Of a stretch of 64,000 nucleotides of DNA, positions 10,147 to 22,930 are shown piece by piece. A program made the position numbers and the translations under genes. How positions within the stretch are numbered: the stretch's first letter is position 1; every line of letters starts with the position of its first letter. The stretch is from Lentinula raphanica (taxonomy: Eukaryota; Basidiomycota; Agaricomycetes; Agaricales; Omphalotaceae): the NCBI GenBank assembly GCA_027919835.1, contig JANVFP010000002.1, positions 1,984,001 to 2,048,000 of the forward strand, in the 5' to 3' direction. The notes under the pieces were generated by a model, which made no database searches, had not been told where the DNA came from, and saw only the letters and a program-made list of their open reading frames with translations.

Positions 10147-13100
10147 TCAAACTCGTTCATACATGCATATGTATGCTTTGGCCTTGAGCACTTCCTGCAG
10201 AGTGGTGAGTCGCACCACGGTGTCACTGATGTACGCCCATTGCCTAGGTCCGCCAGTGGGTGGTGGAGGTAAATCTGTTGTCGAATCGGCTTGACTTGAA
10301 GCAGCAGGTATATCCGATTGATTGGGCAGGGCAGTATACGATATATAATGGCCTCCGAGCTAAAGGGGGCCGAAGGATAAGCAAACATGAGAATAGTTGA
10401 ATCGCAGCAAGACATACCATGTTACCGATATGCACCACCACGGCATACAATCGATACATGCACCGTTCCTTGTCACCCTTACTTCGCCTGACGCCATCCT
10501 GAGATTTCTTCCTTCGTCTGCCTAACCCAAAATCCTCCTTCCTAGGCGCGAGGAAAGGCGTCAGATCGAAGAACTCCGGAAACGCAACATAGTCCTCCAG
10601 TTTCTTGAACCCACTCGAAAAGGACATAATTGGATTTTTGCTGGTCTGCTGGAATCTCTTCAGATGGATAACGAGCACCGGAGGAGGGGTAGCGATCAGG
10701 TAACGTTTGTACGCAGGACGCATGATCACAGGTTTGGCGCCTTTGGGCTTTTTGGCGGGCTTTTCCTTTGCCGGTAAAGGTCGACTGCGAGAGGAAGACT
10801 CCCTCCCGTTCGCCTGAGAAGCCTGAGTGCTTGGAATGACGGAAGGATCAGTCATGGAAGTGTCAGTTAGGGATTCGACGGATAGTCCGGAAGCAAGTGC
10901 AGAGGTCGCTGTACTGATCGACGTCGCATCGCTTTCACCGTCGTCAGAATCGTATACTATCGTGATGGAAGTAGGGGCATTAGGATCGAGGTGATGCTTG
11001 GCGTTGGATGACAGAGAGGGTGGAATTTCTTGAGGGCCCTGGGAAGAAGTAAAAGGTATAGCCTGCGGTGGGGATAGCTCGGATTGCAGGTAAAAGGATT
11101 GGCCATCGGGTTTCGCTGTAGGTAGCGAAGGGCTGTGTCTTCCTTCTTCCTCTACATCCGTAGTACGTATCAAGGGGATAGGTCGAGGATGTTCTGTGAC
11201 GCTCGTTTCCGGTTGGCCAGACAGCTCAGAGTCCCGTTCCTCGAGTGGATTTGTGACGGTAGGGTTAGTGGGTGGTTCAGGAGTTAGAAGACTACCATCA
11301 ACATCTGGCGGGGACGAGATGACGGAGAACGCATTACTGGTATTCCCATGAGCATACAAGCCCAGAGTCGGGGATGAAAATGAGGAAAGGGGATTATGAG
11401 ATAGGGTAGGCGAGGCTGGAGCAGACGAGGTCTTTCGTATACCCGTACTATCAGGTTCCTCTGTTGAAATAGAGGTCAGTGGGGAAACATCTTCACCCTC
11501 ACTCTCCTGCTCATCATCTGATTCCTCATCCCTATCGTCTTCGCTATCCTCACTATCATCCTCACTCGTCTCAGTTTCGCTCCCATCTTCATTGGTCTCA
11601 AGGCCCCCCTTCTTCCCTTTGTCCTTCCGCTTCCTTGCTCTCTCCTCATACCATCCATTCGCTAGCTTCCAACACCGTCTACATCCGACCATGTTCTCAC
11701 CGTCCAGCACCTCAACGGCAGTGAACATCCGTAGACATTCCTCTATCCCGGCTAATGGTAGTTGCCCCAGTTTTGCAAGCCATGTCGCTGCTGTCGAACT
11801 GGGAGTAGGTGATGAAGTGAACGCGGCACTTGGCAAAGACGATGAGCTAGCTTGGGGATCATCTCCGGGTATAGAATGTGTCCAGCTAGTCAAGAAATCG
11901 AAGGGGTGTGAGCCGGTTACAGGTGTGGGTTGGATATCTGCTAGGATGGCACGGAGATATTCCGCTTCGGCTTTGGAAGGTTTCGACAGCTGGGGTGACT
12001 TTGCACGATGATGTTGATGATGATGATTAGGAGACTGAGATCTACTGAACGCGCCGTTCACGGTGGGGACCGCGCTGTCAGAAGGACTAGGTGTCAAGGA
12101 TTGTGGACGAGGCTTCGACTTTTTGAACGTGATCACTTGGTCTTGCGACAAACTTGGGCGTTTGAGGAATATAGGCGGAGTTGACTGGGGTCGTTCTGGG
12201 GAGACCGAAGGACGAGAAAGACGGATTTCGGGTTGTTTGGCAGATTCGACGAGAGGTGATCGTGAACGTTCAGCCCCGAGATCAGCGCTGTAACGACCCC
12301 TACTAGGCCTCGAATCTCTGTCCTTCTCTTTTCCTTTCTTTCCTATCCCCACAGACATGCTGATCCTTCGCCCAATACGTGCCCAGCTATCCCTGTCCCT
12401 TGACTTGTCAGATCGGACGAGTTTAGGCGCGTCAGCGAACTCGAGACGTTTCTCTTCCGGAGTGGGCGGGCCAAGACCAGGAGGGTGAGGCAATGGCTTC
12501 TCGTTCGACTCGTCGTCTGTAGACACATTGATGAGGACAGCGTCCTCATCATCATCATCGGTGATTGTTGCATCCGAGTTGCCATTCGTCAATTCGTCCA
12601 TACTTCTCCGCCGACTGTCATCATGGTGATCGATTCCGTTTGTCTTTTGGGTAGTAGGTGGAACAGAAGAAGACCGCGATCCAGATGCATCAACATTCGG
12701 AGCTGGCTGAGCGTCAAGATTGGTCTCAGCTGGAGGAGCTGATGAGAGCTGAGGCTCCTCGGGACTCGATGGAGGCGAAATGATAAGATCCGAGGGCGAT
12801 ACACTGCGAAAGTCAGGAACATGCCGTTTACTCTTCCCGCCGACCATTTTCCGAGCGAATTTCTTGAATTTATCCCGTTTTTTCTCCCGTGCGTAGTCCT
12901 CTGGCTTGATGCTCAGGCTTAGGTCATTGAAATCTTCGTAGGTTTGTGATATGTTTTTGCACTTTTGGCAAACGAGGATGCTGGTAAGCTGGCCGCCAAA
13001 GAGCATGTCGGAGAGTGAGATGAGGCGAGTGGATGGATCTTCCTGGTCGTCATCTGTTCGGTCGGGCACTGAATGTACATCGGCAGGGGTAATGGTCGAA

Positions 13101-13813
13101 CGTCGTCGAAGTGGGCCCTTGCTGGATGGAGTAGAAGGCTGTCGTTTCTTGATCACCTGTGACAAATCACATTGGTATCTATAATGGTGGTCCAGTGGTA
13201 TGACACGTACATCAAGTTCTTCCATTCGCATTGCATCCAACAATATGCGCAAAAACTCATGAGCGTCCTGCTGAGCGAAATCCGTGTATTGATCGTATTT
13301 ACGACCCAACGTAGTCAATAGCAATCTGCTAATCGTAAGCTGTCAATTAGACGCTACAGAAAAGTTGCCTTACTTAGGACTCATGCTTTCCCGTTTCCGT
13401 AGTCGCTGTGCTTCCCAAGCACGGTACATCGTGGTAATGAATACATCTCCAATTGGCATCGAGTTGTCCCACTTTTGTTCGTATATGCCTCCCAGATCGT
13501 GTCCATTCGTGAGTTGGGGTGATCGCTGTGAGGCAAGTAGTGTATGGGAATGTTCTTGAACTTGTGGTGGTATGGGTTCGAAATGGACCAGTTGTGATAA
13601 AAGTCGAGTCGCAATGAGCTAGATGTTGGATATCAGCCTATGTACAAGATATTGAAGCAATCGAACACTCACACCCTGTAGCACAGAGTTCATGAAACAG
13701 GTATTTCCATGGTTGATGAGGCCAGGAGGCAGTAAAGACAATCGTTCCTGTTCTTCTTGCTGCTTTCTAGCGCGGTATAGTTCCTGGGGTGTCGGAGCCT
13801 TTGATTTCGCCAT
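10147..13813 (-). CDS. Ubiquitin-specific protease (peptidase C19)
   Basis: A deubiquitinating cysteine protease. The start at 13813 gives MAKSKAPTPQELYRARKQQ. The catalytic Cys box GLINHGNTCFMNS is near residue 40, then QQDAHEFLRILLDAM (QQD box), two CxxC pairs (CQKCKN near 12950; CRRCWK near 11680) and the His box, read after an intron as GGHYISYT at about 10350. The C-terminal strand WAYISDTVV and the end KAYICMYERV fit the family. Between the first and last catalytic blocks lies an insertion of several hundred residues rich in Ser, Pro, Asp and Glu, so the protein is over 1,100 residues, much longer than a bare catalytic core. The exact orthologue is not determined. The short exons around 13200-13620 were placed by motif. 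Confidence 0.88.
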
Positions 13814-14593
13814 TGGGACAGCAGCGGAAAGAAAGAAAGAGAGATGGTGATGATCCAAGTTGTGATATAAGGCGTTTGACAGATAAATAGACAAAAAGGA
13901 ATGGGCTGCGGGGTTGTAGTTGGAAAGAAAGATGAGTTGCTCGGCCCGCGGCTATGATGAGTACTGCTTATACACACTGCTCTCATTCGGTAACCAAAGT
14001 CTGGTCCAGCATCTTCTAGTTTCCCAAACGTCGCTAATTCTAGACTAAGTGACTTTTCTGAAGACAAATGACTCGCAGAGTCTAGTGGGCTGTGTTCGTG
14101 CTCACTAGCTCCCTGCGTACTCTGCCTTGCGCTCGATACGCAGCATCCTTTGAATCAAGTTCATTGCCCTGCATATGCCGCAGGTGTCGGAACGGGATGA
14201 GGTTTGGATGCAAAGCTCATTCAGGCTGAAGACTATATGAGTATAGCTCTCTGCTCCGTAGCCGGACAGAGCTGAATCATCAAAGTGAACAAGTTAGGTC
14301 TGCTACCGACTGTGGCCATCTCGTCGGTCTCACTAGATCACATCATAAGATGGAAAGCAGCAGAGAAAATCATCAAAGTTGACTGGCTCTCAGCATAGGG
14401 ATTCGACAGGTCGTGATATAGAATCCATCATGACGATCATCATCAAGCGAGTCCATCTCTTCTGTGAGATCCTCGTTGATCGTCTTTGGTATGATATCGA
14501 GATTGGTCGAGGTAGTTGAGAAATATGATTGTTGCCCGATCTGTGAAGATTATGGTTTGTACTAGAGATCTTCTAAAGCACATATACCATATG
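13814..14593. other. Intergenic, 5' of the protease gene
   Basis: This holds the presumed promoter of the minus-strand protease gene and the 3' end of the next minus-strand gene. No ORF with domain support was found. Confidence 0.5.
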
Positions 14594-15882
14594 TCATACT
14601 TCTTGTATTCTCCATACCTTTACCATACCATCGTCACCGGAAGTAGCGAGCAGGTCTTCGTAACCATTCCGCGGACACCAAACGACAGAATTGATATCAT
14701 GAACTCCGTGTGCCGCAGGCAGACGAGCGACGAGTTTCGCCGAAGGGACTACCGGCTCTGTCGATGTGTTCTCCTAGAACAACGTTAGTAGAGATTCTGA
14801 GAAGCGCATAACACCAGACTTACTGAAAGATCCCAGACACGGACAACCCCATCTCCACCAGCACTCGCTATCCACCCAAGTGAAGCTTCGTTCTCCCGAT
14901 TCGATTTCCCAACACCCCAACTAACCGAATATACACTCCTGTCATGACCTTCCAACACCAAAACACATTTAAACGCATGCTCGCCCACCCGCCTCCAGAT
15001 CCGCACTGTTTTATCATCAGAAGCAGACGCAAGATACTTGCCATTCGGAGACCACGACAGGGACCAGACAGTCGATTCATGTCCGGTGAGAGTGGTACAG
15101 CAATACCAATCATCCTGCGGATCGTCGACATAGAGCTTGATCGTATCGTCATAAGATCCAGAAGCAAGAATCTGCACGGGACGGATGTAGCAATGAGATA
15201 AAAAGACCGAAAGATGTTTGGCTAAGGCACGTCGACCTCTTCTGTGGGATGCCATGCTACGCATTTGACGTCTTGAGTGTGCTCCATCAGCACTCCCATA
15301 CACTCGAAATCTGAATCAGGTTGTACTTTTGCATGATATGAGGTGTATGATTTAAGCACTCGAGGTAGCATCGATAGACTCACCTTCCCAAACCCAAACT
15401 GTTTTATCTCGACTACAGCTAGCAAGCAATGTACCTGTACTTGAGTACGCCACGCTCTTACACTCTGTCTCGTGTCCTTCCAGTAAGCTTGCGCATTCCC
15501 ATTCGCCTGGGTTACCATCATCGTCTAGCTCCTGCTCCCATACGCCAATGTTCGAGTCGAACGAGGCCGTAGCTAGAGTTTGTCCAGAAGGAGACCACGC
15601 AACTGCTCTGACCGTTTTGAGATGTCCAGTAGGGATACTTGTTGCCAGCGTAAAATTCAATTTCCCTTCGCCATCGTGGTTGTAGGTGAACAGTTTGACG
15701 GATTTATCGGCTGAACAGGAAGCTAGCAGAGGTTTTGTGGGGTTCCATGCTATGTGCCACGCTCTGTCTTCGTGACCTAGAGTATATAGAGCGTCTGAAA
15801 ATGCACATATCAAGCCCTGTTGATTCTACTTGCCACCTAGTTCAGCGATGTTGTGCAAAGAGTAAGGGAGTTCTTCGTCCAT
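14594..15882 (-). CDS. CIA1: Cytosolic Fe-S cluster assembly WD40 protein Cia1/CIAO1
   Basis: A WD40 propeller of the CIA targeting complex, which hands Fe-S clusters to cytosolic and nuclear proteins. The start at 15882 gives MDEELPYSLHNIAEL; a short intron then leads into DALYTLGHEDRAWHIAWNP. Successive blades contain VRAVAWSPSGQTLATASFDSN, CKSVAYSSTGTLLASCSRD, HTQDVKCVAWHPTEE, LASGSYDDTIKLY and STVWSLSWSPNGKYLAS. The order and spacing match CIAO1/Cia1 closely, including the DDWYCC block before the fourth GHESTVWSL. The last blade reads LLATSGDDGMVKVWRIQEV and stops at 14594. A competing splice form there would extend the tail, but it fits the propeller worse. Confidence 0.92.
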
Positions 15883-16616
15883 GATAAAATCAGTGAACAA
15901 GAAATAGACGCTGTATAGGCGCTTGATTTTCTTGTTCATGAACGTCCATCTGACATCATCGGGAGCAGCATTTTTGTCCAAGCCTCCCAAGGTGAATTTT
16001 CAACTGCTTTCCAAAGCCAAAGGAGATGTTTGGGGCTGCAAGGGCTGAGCTGAGACGTACCCAACGTGTCTAGCCTTCGAGCTAATCGAATTCAGATGTA
16101 GGTTCTCAGCGTTTCCAAAATCATTCTCCATTGAAAGACTCAATCATACAGTACACTTCCGAGGCAGTTGCGACTTCCTTATTCAAGCTTTATGATTCTC
16201 TTAGTCTTTCTCAGGCTCAACCCATGACCAGTTTCCAGTCGTTTCTGCTGTTGCTCTGAATGAGGCACCGACATTTTCGAGATGTATTTCCGCGTGTTCT
16301 CAGTTGAAGAACGGAGAACGTTAGATCAACCTCCGAGCTTAGTTTGAAACACCAAGTCTATGGACGATATGTTGATCTCGAATCCTTCTTGAGTACGCAT
16401 CATCTTTCTTCGCCACGTTACTGCTTCCTTCAATCCAAGGGATTCGATTATCATCATACGAAGACCCCGACGATGACGCGAAAATTTACCTTATTGTTCA
16501 ACATTTATTCGGGAATTTTTCGGCCCACGTCGTCAACCTTGTCACTAGGTGCATGATTCATAAATCCTCGACTACATAAGAGCATGCGTGTGGCCATCCT
16601 CGTTAAACACACGAAA
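15883..16616. other. Divergent promoter interval
   Basis: This lies between the start codons of the Cia1 gene (-) and the cellulase (+), so it holds both promoters. No repeat or ORF with domain support was found. Confidence 0.5.
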
Positions 16617-18432
16617 ATGCCCTCGAGAAGACTCTGCGCCTTAGCCCTCGCACTACCAGCTGCTGTGTCAGTTTATGGTCAGTCTCCGGAATGGGGTCAA
16701 TGTGGTGGTACAGTAAGTCGACGTACAAAGACACAAGGATTTGAGACCAACGTATGTTTTGCCAATGTTAGGGATGGACAGGCCCTACCACATGTGTTTC
16801 TGGCACAGTGTGTACAGAATATAGCTCCAGTGAGCCGGACTGCCCTTTACAAACTTAATCTTCCGTAATGCTTTCTACCAAACAGGTTACTCGCAGTGTG
16901 TTCCCTCAACGAGCACCGTCACCCCGACGAGTACAGCTCCAGTCTCAACTCCTAGTAGCACGCCCGTCGCTGGTAACACCCTTACCTACACCGGCGTCAA
17001 CATAGCTGGATTCGATTTTGGTTGTGGATCTGACGGAACGTGTAACCCCACTGGTGCATGGCCTCCCTTGACGCAGTACTATGGTGATGCCTTTACTTTT
17101 TGGTGTTCAGACATCGGTAACTGATTCCTGTATCGCATCTTGATCAGGCATGGACGGTGCTGGACAAATGCAGCATTTCACCTCCACCGATGGGTACAAC
17201 GTCTTCCGTCTTCCTGTCGGATGGCAGTTCCTCACCAACGGTGTCCTCGGTGGAGATCTTGATGCCGACAATATGGTTGAATATGATGCCCTTGTGCAGG
17301 TACTTCGTTCGAAGAACGGCAAGGCTCTGAATAGAAAACTGAACTCGCTTCCCTTAGGCGTGTTTGGCTACCGGTGCTTCGTGTATAATCGATATCCACA
17401 ACTACGCAAGGTGGAATGGAGAGGTGTGTCGTATAGATGAAATAAACACTTTCATTTGCTCAATTTTGCCTCAGATCATCGGCCAAGGAGGACCAACCAA
17501 CGATCAATTTGCAGCCGTGTGGACATCCATTGCTACCAAGTATGCCAATGAGGAGAAGATAATATTCGGAGTGTACGCGTTCTCTTTGCAATCCCTTATG
17601 GTGTTCTGATATATCAATTCTGCAGTATGAACGAGCCTCACGATATTCCCGACATCAACCTCTGGGCTGGATCTGTCCAAGCTGCTGTTACCGCCATTCG
17701 AAATGCTGGGTAAGCCATTTTGCTTGGTCGAGGATTCAATTTCAAGATTTCTAACTCCTTGTACTAGGGCCACCACACAGTTGATTCTTCTTCCTGGCAA
17801 CAACTGGACTTCTGCGGAGACCTTCGTTTCCAACGGTTCTGGGCCTGCCCTCCTCACTGTCACAAACCCTGATGGTAGTACCACTGGTCTGATCTTCGAT
17901 GTCCACAAATACCTTGACGTTGATAACTCCGGAACAAACGAGTGAGCTGCAATCTTCGCTTTGGATTGTTTGAATCACTCGATGCTCATAATTTATAAGG
18001 GAATGTGTCACGAACAACATCGACTCCAGCTGGGCCCCTCTGGCTACATGGTTACGAGAGAACAACCGACAGGCGTTCAACACTGAGACCGGAGGAGGAA
18101 ACGTAGCATCTTGTGTGGAATATATGTGTCAACAGATTGCTTTCCAGGCTCAAAACTCTGATGGTCAGTTTTCAAAGCCGTGCTGCAGAAATCTATTGAT
18201 TGATCACATACCTTGCAGTCTTCCTTGGTTATGTCGGGTGGGCAGCAGGTAACTTTGCCCCAACATACGTTCTGGTCAGTATAACTCCCATTTTTGAGTG
18301 TTTGGCGCAATCTCACAATCATACAAGGGCGAGGCTCCCACCCAAAGCGGAACCACCTGGACAGATACTCTGCTTGTAGCAAGTTGCATGGCACCTATCG
18401 CTGGTGCCCAATCTGGTTCTACTGGCGAGTAG
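16617..18432 (+). CDS. Secreted endo-1,4-beta-glucanase, CBM1-GH5
   Basis: Cuts internal beta-1,4 bonds of cellulose outside the cell. ATG 16617 opens a signal peptide (MPSRRLCALALALPAAVSVYG). A CBM1 cellulose-binding domain follows, [30 protein letters not shown], spread over three exons. A Ser/Thr/Pro linker (about 16900-16975) leads to a GH5 catalytic domain: VNIAGFDFGC, NVFRLPVGWQFL, IIDIHNYARWNG, acid/base Glu in GVMNEPHD (about 17630) and nucleophile Glu in NTETGGGN (about 18085). The layout matches fungal EGII/Cel5A enzymes of GH5 subfamily 5. About eight short introns interrupt the gene. Both catalytic Glu residues and the domain set are intact. Confidence 0.93.
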
Positions 18433-18484
18433 CTTAGTGTAGATGGATGGATATAAATTATTCTCTGTGATACATATGTAGTGT

Positions 18485-19831
18485 CTAGAATTGATTCAGT
18501 ACAAGCTCTAATTTTCTAATGACCGTCGCATTCTCCTCCTCACTCCCAACCGTTATTCTAAGACATCCCTCGCAACCAGGCTCGTTTCCTCTAAATCGGA
18601 CCACTACACCGTTCTCCTCTGCAAGGGACTTGTAGACCTTTTGGGCACGGGCATTGTCAGGCCGACTTCCGTCTTTCAAAAGGACGGGGACCATGACAAA
18701 GTTGGCGTCGTTTGAACCGATGGACGAGCCAAGTCCGAGGTGTGCAATGCCGGAAAGAGATTTGAGTAGAGCTGCGCGTGAGTCTATGAGTGTCTTGATC
18801 TTGGACTGCATGGTTGCGAGTGATGAGGGTGATAGGGCGGATAATGCAAGATGAGCGGTTGGAGATGAGATGTTGTACGGGGCTTTGGTATTGGTGAGGA
18901 CCTGTATTAAGGGTGGTTTCGCAATCGCAACACCTAACCTGGGAAGGGATGAGAATTGATCATAGGATCGATCGAGTGTAGATCGCAATACCTGATAGCG
19001 GCAAGGCCGAAACTCTTGCTCAGAGTTTGCATAACACAGATGTTATCATACTCTTTGACCAACGACACAGCGCTGGAACCTTCATCGGCAAAATCGATAT
19101 ATGCTTCATCGACGACGACGATTCCTTTGAAGTTCTCATAATCTAGGATAGCCCGTATCGATTCAAGTGGTAGCTTGGTTCCTGTTGGATTTCCTGGTGA
19201 GCAGAGGAAGATAAGTTTGATGCTCGCGTCGGCGTCGATGGCTTTTTTGACCTGAAGGAAATCATAAACATATTTGCTGGATGTATACTAGAAAACTCAC
19301 CTCTTCCACTTTGAGACTGAACCTGCCTTCCGTTCCACCTTCCCCAGCTTGTCCACTGAGCTCCAAAGGACACTTGACCACTCCGATATCGTTCACCTGT
19401 GCGCAGACCGAGTACATCCCATACGTCGGTGGCGTGATCAGAATCTTCTCCTTCCCAGGAGCCACACAGACTCTCATCAACAGATCTATCACTTCGTCCG
19501 AACCTACCCCAAGAAAAACATGATCGACGCCAGATACATTGCGAAGAGCGGCTATCCGGGTTTTGATTGAGTCGTGAGAGGGATCAGGATATCGATGGAG
19601 GTCCATGTCCAGCATGGGGTCATATACAGAGGCATCGCTTGAAGATGCTTGGGCAGATATTGAATGTCCGAGAGCGTTCTCGTTGGCGTCTAATAAGATG
19701 CCTTCCTTGTAATCATCTCGAGCACAACGATAGGGATGGAGCGCAAGAATGTTAGGCCTTATAACCTTTTCGATATCGAAGTGAGCAGGATTTGGAGAAT
19801 AGGCTGTAGGAGATAGACCATGAATGGGCAT
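18485..19831 (-). CDS. HIS5: Histidinol-phosphate aminotransferase
   Basis: PLP-dependent step of histidine biosynthesis (imidazole-acetol phosphate to histidinol phosphate). The start at 19831 gives MPIHGLSPTAYSPNPAHFDIEKVIRPNI. Motifs in order: ILLDANENALG, LHRYPDPSH, FLGVGSDEVIDLLMR, ITPPTYGMYSVCA, then after an intron FLCSPGNPTGTKLP, VVVDEAYIDFA and the PLP-lysine segment TLSKSFGLAAIRLG. The C-terminus has the substrate-binding Arg in VVVRFRG and ends RKLELVLNQF. The length of about 400 residues is as expected. It converges tail-to-tail with the cellulase, 52 bp apart. Confidence 0.94.
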
Positions 19832-20312
19832 CGCGACTTGCTGGAAGGGAACTGAGCGGGAAATGAGTCTACTCTCTAAGTTATGACTCCGGCCTTGTTT
19901 TTGAAATTTGAATGTCTTTGCTCAAGAAATTCCCACGAACCAGGTCTTTTGTCAACCTTCAAGCTTCAAGCTTCAAGTTTCAACTTCAAGTTCAAGTTCC
20001 TGCAAACCCGCTGCAAACGAGCGCGATTGAAGCAGCAGCTCAAAGGCTTGTAGCAAAATACTCGGACAGAAGCTCCCAGAACCTAAGGCCCTCCGATGAG
20101 CCCGAGATAGGACTTCCTATGTTATCTATCATCTTCTAGCCTGTCTGCAGACTGCAACGTTCAACGTTACGTTCAACGCCCAGTGCCCACAAAAGCCTTT
20201 GCAAAAGGCCGGTCCGGAATAAAGCCGACTAGATCAAGTTTATTCGACATACGTGGCTTCTCTCTGACTCCTTCTCCTGTCCGACACCCACCAACCTCTG
20301 CCTTCATAAACG
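19832..20312. other. Divergent intergenic interval with TTCAAG heptamer run
   Basis: This lies between the HIS5 start (-) and the next gene (+). Positions about 19960-20000 hold an imperfect short tandem run of TTCAAGC/TTCAAGT. Nothing else is recognised. Confidence 0.5.
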
Positions 20313-21840
20313 ATGTTTTCTGACATCTTTTTGGTCCTCAAATCCCTCCTTCCTCACTTTTCATTTCCACCTCTCAAACCTCCGGCCGGATTCATGAATA
20401 CTCGTGTTGTCATACCTGGCGTCGTTGAACCAGATGCCCGCAGCTATACGCCTGAGTCTTGGATCACCGAAATCATGCGCTACCCGCCGCATCCTGACCG
20501 TCTGAAAGAGCTCGAATCCTGCATCGTCACCGAGGTTCGTCATTATCGGGAGAATAAGGCTGGTATGGCCCACGAGTTCATTCTGTGCATTGTGAAATCG
20601 CGCCGTGATACGCGATTCATTTACGTTCACCGCGCTCCGCAGAATAACGAGCCATCTAACGCGTCAGACCAGAAACAACTGGGTCTCGAGAATTCCTCGT
20701 GAGGGTTTTCCTGTGTCCTCATATGACAACTCACTCATTTTTTACAGTGCGAAGGCGAATAGCCAGTTCAAACTTATGACGGGCTTCAACAGTTACAACA
20801 CCGACCGGATTCAGATCACTGACGGTCTGGATCTTAAGGAAATACTGAAGAAGAATACCCTCGTGCAGAGGGTTGAGCTCGTACCTAACGTAAACAACAC
20901 GCGCGACGCGGGAAACGCAGACGACACAGACAGCGCGGGCAAAGCACACAGCGTGGACAAAGCAGACAGCGCGGGCAAAGCAGACAGCGTGGACAAAGCG
21001 GACGACGTGGACAAGGCGGAAAGCGTGGACAAGGTGGACAAGCCAGATGATGCGGACAAAGCGGACGACCCAGATGACGCGGACAAGGCGGATAACCCAG
21101 ACGACCCAGACGGCGCGAACAATGCGAGAAACGCGATCAGACCCATGACTGTTCTCGATGTCGCCGCTCTCGCTCGGACCATCTCCACCTCTGCGATCAA
21201 CTATAGCTTATATCACCACATGTGTTGGTGGTCTAGCGCCAACTTTTTCCAAACTGTCGTCCAGACCTGGAATCTTCAGGTGATTCAAGGTGATGCATAC
21301 AACAAACGGGGCTGCATCTTTGGATACCCCATGGTCGCACCCGACACGTGCAGGATCCTTCTTCCTCAGAGCCCTCACTTTGACGAGATTCTCAGGGATT
21401 TGGAAAGGGACCTTCGTGAGGATCAGACGAATGGGGAGGCAGATGGGTCGGCTGAGGATAGGGCCAGGAATATCATGCAGACCATGCGCCAGGAGTCCAT
21501 TGATATTCAGGCCGATCCAGATCGAAACGATTTGGAAACAATGCGGACTAGGTTTAACAGATATCGGCGAAAACTTCGGAGGGACATCCGGAACAACAAG
21601 GATGTCTTGACACAAACAAGGGAAGATAAGAAGAGGGCTGAGGAGAGCCGAAAGAGGACTGAAGAGAGGATGGAGAGGATGGAGGAGGAGCACAAGAAAG
21701 ACAAGGAGAGGATGGAGGAGGAGCGCAAGAGGATGGAGGAGGAGCGCAAGAAAGACAAGGAGGAGTCTGAAAAGAAACTTGCAGCTTTGCTTGATCGAAT
21801 GAAGATCCTGGAGTCCCAAATTGAATCTTCTCATTCCTGA
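20313..21840 (+). CDS. Unknown protein with acidic repeat and coiled coil
   Basis: Two exons joined by an intron at 20699-20747, giving about 490 residues; the splice reads LENSS-AKANSQFKL in frame. The start may be ATG 20313 or 20394 (MNTRVVIPG). After a mixed N-terminal region comes a low-complexity acidic repeat of about 65 residues (VDKADSAGKADS type), then a conserved-looking block YHHMCWWSSANFFQTVVQTWNL, and finally a long charged coiled coil (RMEEERKKDKE type, about 21630-21780). The Trp/Phe-rich block recurs in a broken copy at 22292-22470, so it is a gene family. I recognise no enzymatic domain and assign no function. It may be a lineage-specific fungal family. Confidence 0.72.
20925..21120 (+). 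repeat. Coding minisatellite, 18-bp-like units (VDKADS)
   Basis: Imperfect tandem units such as AGCGTGGACAAAGCAGAC encode alternating VDKAD/AGKAD/PDDAD steps in the unknown protein gene. Copies have diverged by third-position and whole-codon changes but keep the frame. Confidence 0.7.
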
Positions 21841-22291
21841 ATAATGTACACTGTTGTTGTCTTGTTCCTGTCTCAACTCGTTGGATATGCTTTGCTGAAC
21901 ATGTACCATCTATGATGTACTATCTCAAACTCTCATGTTATGAATCCTTTTGTGTTAGAATCTCCTCATGTTACTTGACTTCGGAATCTGCGAATTTGCA
22001 GGGGCTTGTAATCGCTGCGCCCGTGGGTCAGCAATGAGTGTTTCATATTCATGACCGATTGTTTTCTTGGTAGTTGTCCAGATTCCACTCCACTGGCAGT
22101 TACAAGCACGGTAGTATACTTATTGATTATTGCCAAAGGCAATACGGTCACTCTTGAGAACGTGGATCTCGTTGGTGAACCAGCAATCCAGTATGAAATG
22201 CATGAAGATTTACATAAAGCAGATGCAGGATGATCCAGCTCAGAAGACTTGACAATTTCACAGGTCATGAATGAAATACCGCGAACGACAC
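21841..22291. other. 3' flank of the unknown gene
   Basis: No supported gene. It lies between the intact gene and its broken relatives and may contain further decayed sequence of the same duplication. Confidence 0.4.
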
Positions 22292-22470
22292 CATGACCGT
22301 GCTTGATATTGCTGCCCTCTTTGATACACTCAACCTCAATTGTGACGGTTATGACGGCCGACTTCCAAACCACATGTGTTGGTACCGGCGGTGGACCAGC
22401 GCGAATTTCTTTCGAATCATTGTCCAGACCTGGAACCTTCAGGCCATCGAGGGACCGTTGTAGAAGAGAG
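22292..22470 (+). pseudogene. Fragment of the acidic-repeat protein family (C-terminal block)
   Basis: Reads MTVLDIAALFDTLNLNCDGYDG, then HMCWYRRWTSANFFRIIVQTWNLQ. This parallels MTVLDVAALARTI...HMCWWSSANFFQTVVQTWNLQ of the upstream gene (21145-21285). It then runs into stop codons and has no coiled coil, so it is a truncated copy. Confidence 0.72.
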
Positions 22471-22619
22471 GAATGGTCCTGGGGTAGTCTTCTCAGAAAA
22501 CGAGTTCACGCCGATACGGTGAGTAGCCGTAGAAAGGTTCCAGAGGTCTGGTGAAGAGGTGGACCAGAATTGACAATGCCTCGTGAGCTATTCTCAGTAT
22601 TTACATGACATTGCCAACT

Positions 22620-22775
22620 CATTTCCACAGTGCAAAGGCGGAAAGCCAGTTCAGACTCGAAGACGAACTTCCCAGTTGCAAAACTGACCGAATCGAAATC
22701 ACACACGGTGCCAAGGACGACTCGGAGATGTTGAAACTGAATTCGTACATGATGGACTTGGAAAAATTGGTCATG
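22620..22775 (+). pseudogene. Fragment of the same family (N-terminal/middle block)
   Basis: An acceptor-like TTTCCACAG precedes AKAESQFRLEDELPSCKTDRIEITHG. This parallels AKANSQFKLMTGFNSYNTDRIQITDG in the intact gene, including the intron position. The fragment lies downstream of the C-terminal fragment, so the order is reversed relative to the intact gene. This suggests two tandem copies that were deleted across their middle. Confidence 0.7.
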
Positions 22776-22930
22776 CCGAGGGCCAGAGGACACCGCAGGT
22801 GTCCACTGACCTCCCGAGGGTGGGCAAGATCATCATGTATGTTCTGCCATGCGAAAAAGAACTTAGACGCCGAAAACGGGCGCGTTTCTCTGTTACCACC
22901 ATTGCCGTTTGTTGCACCTGTACCGCCGAC

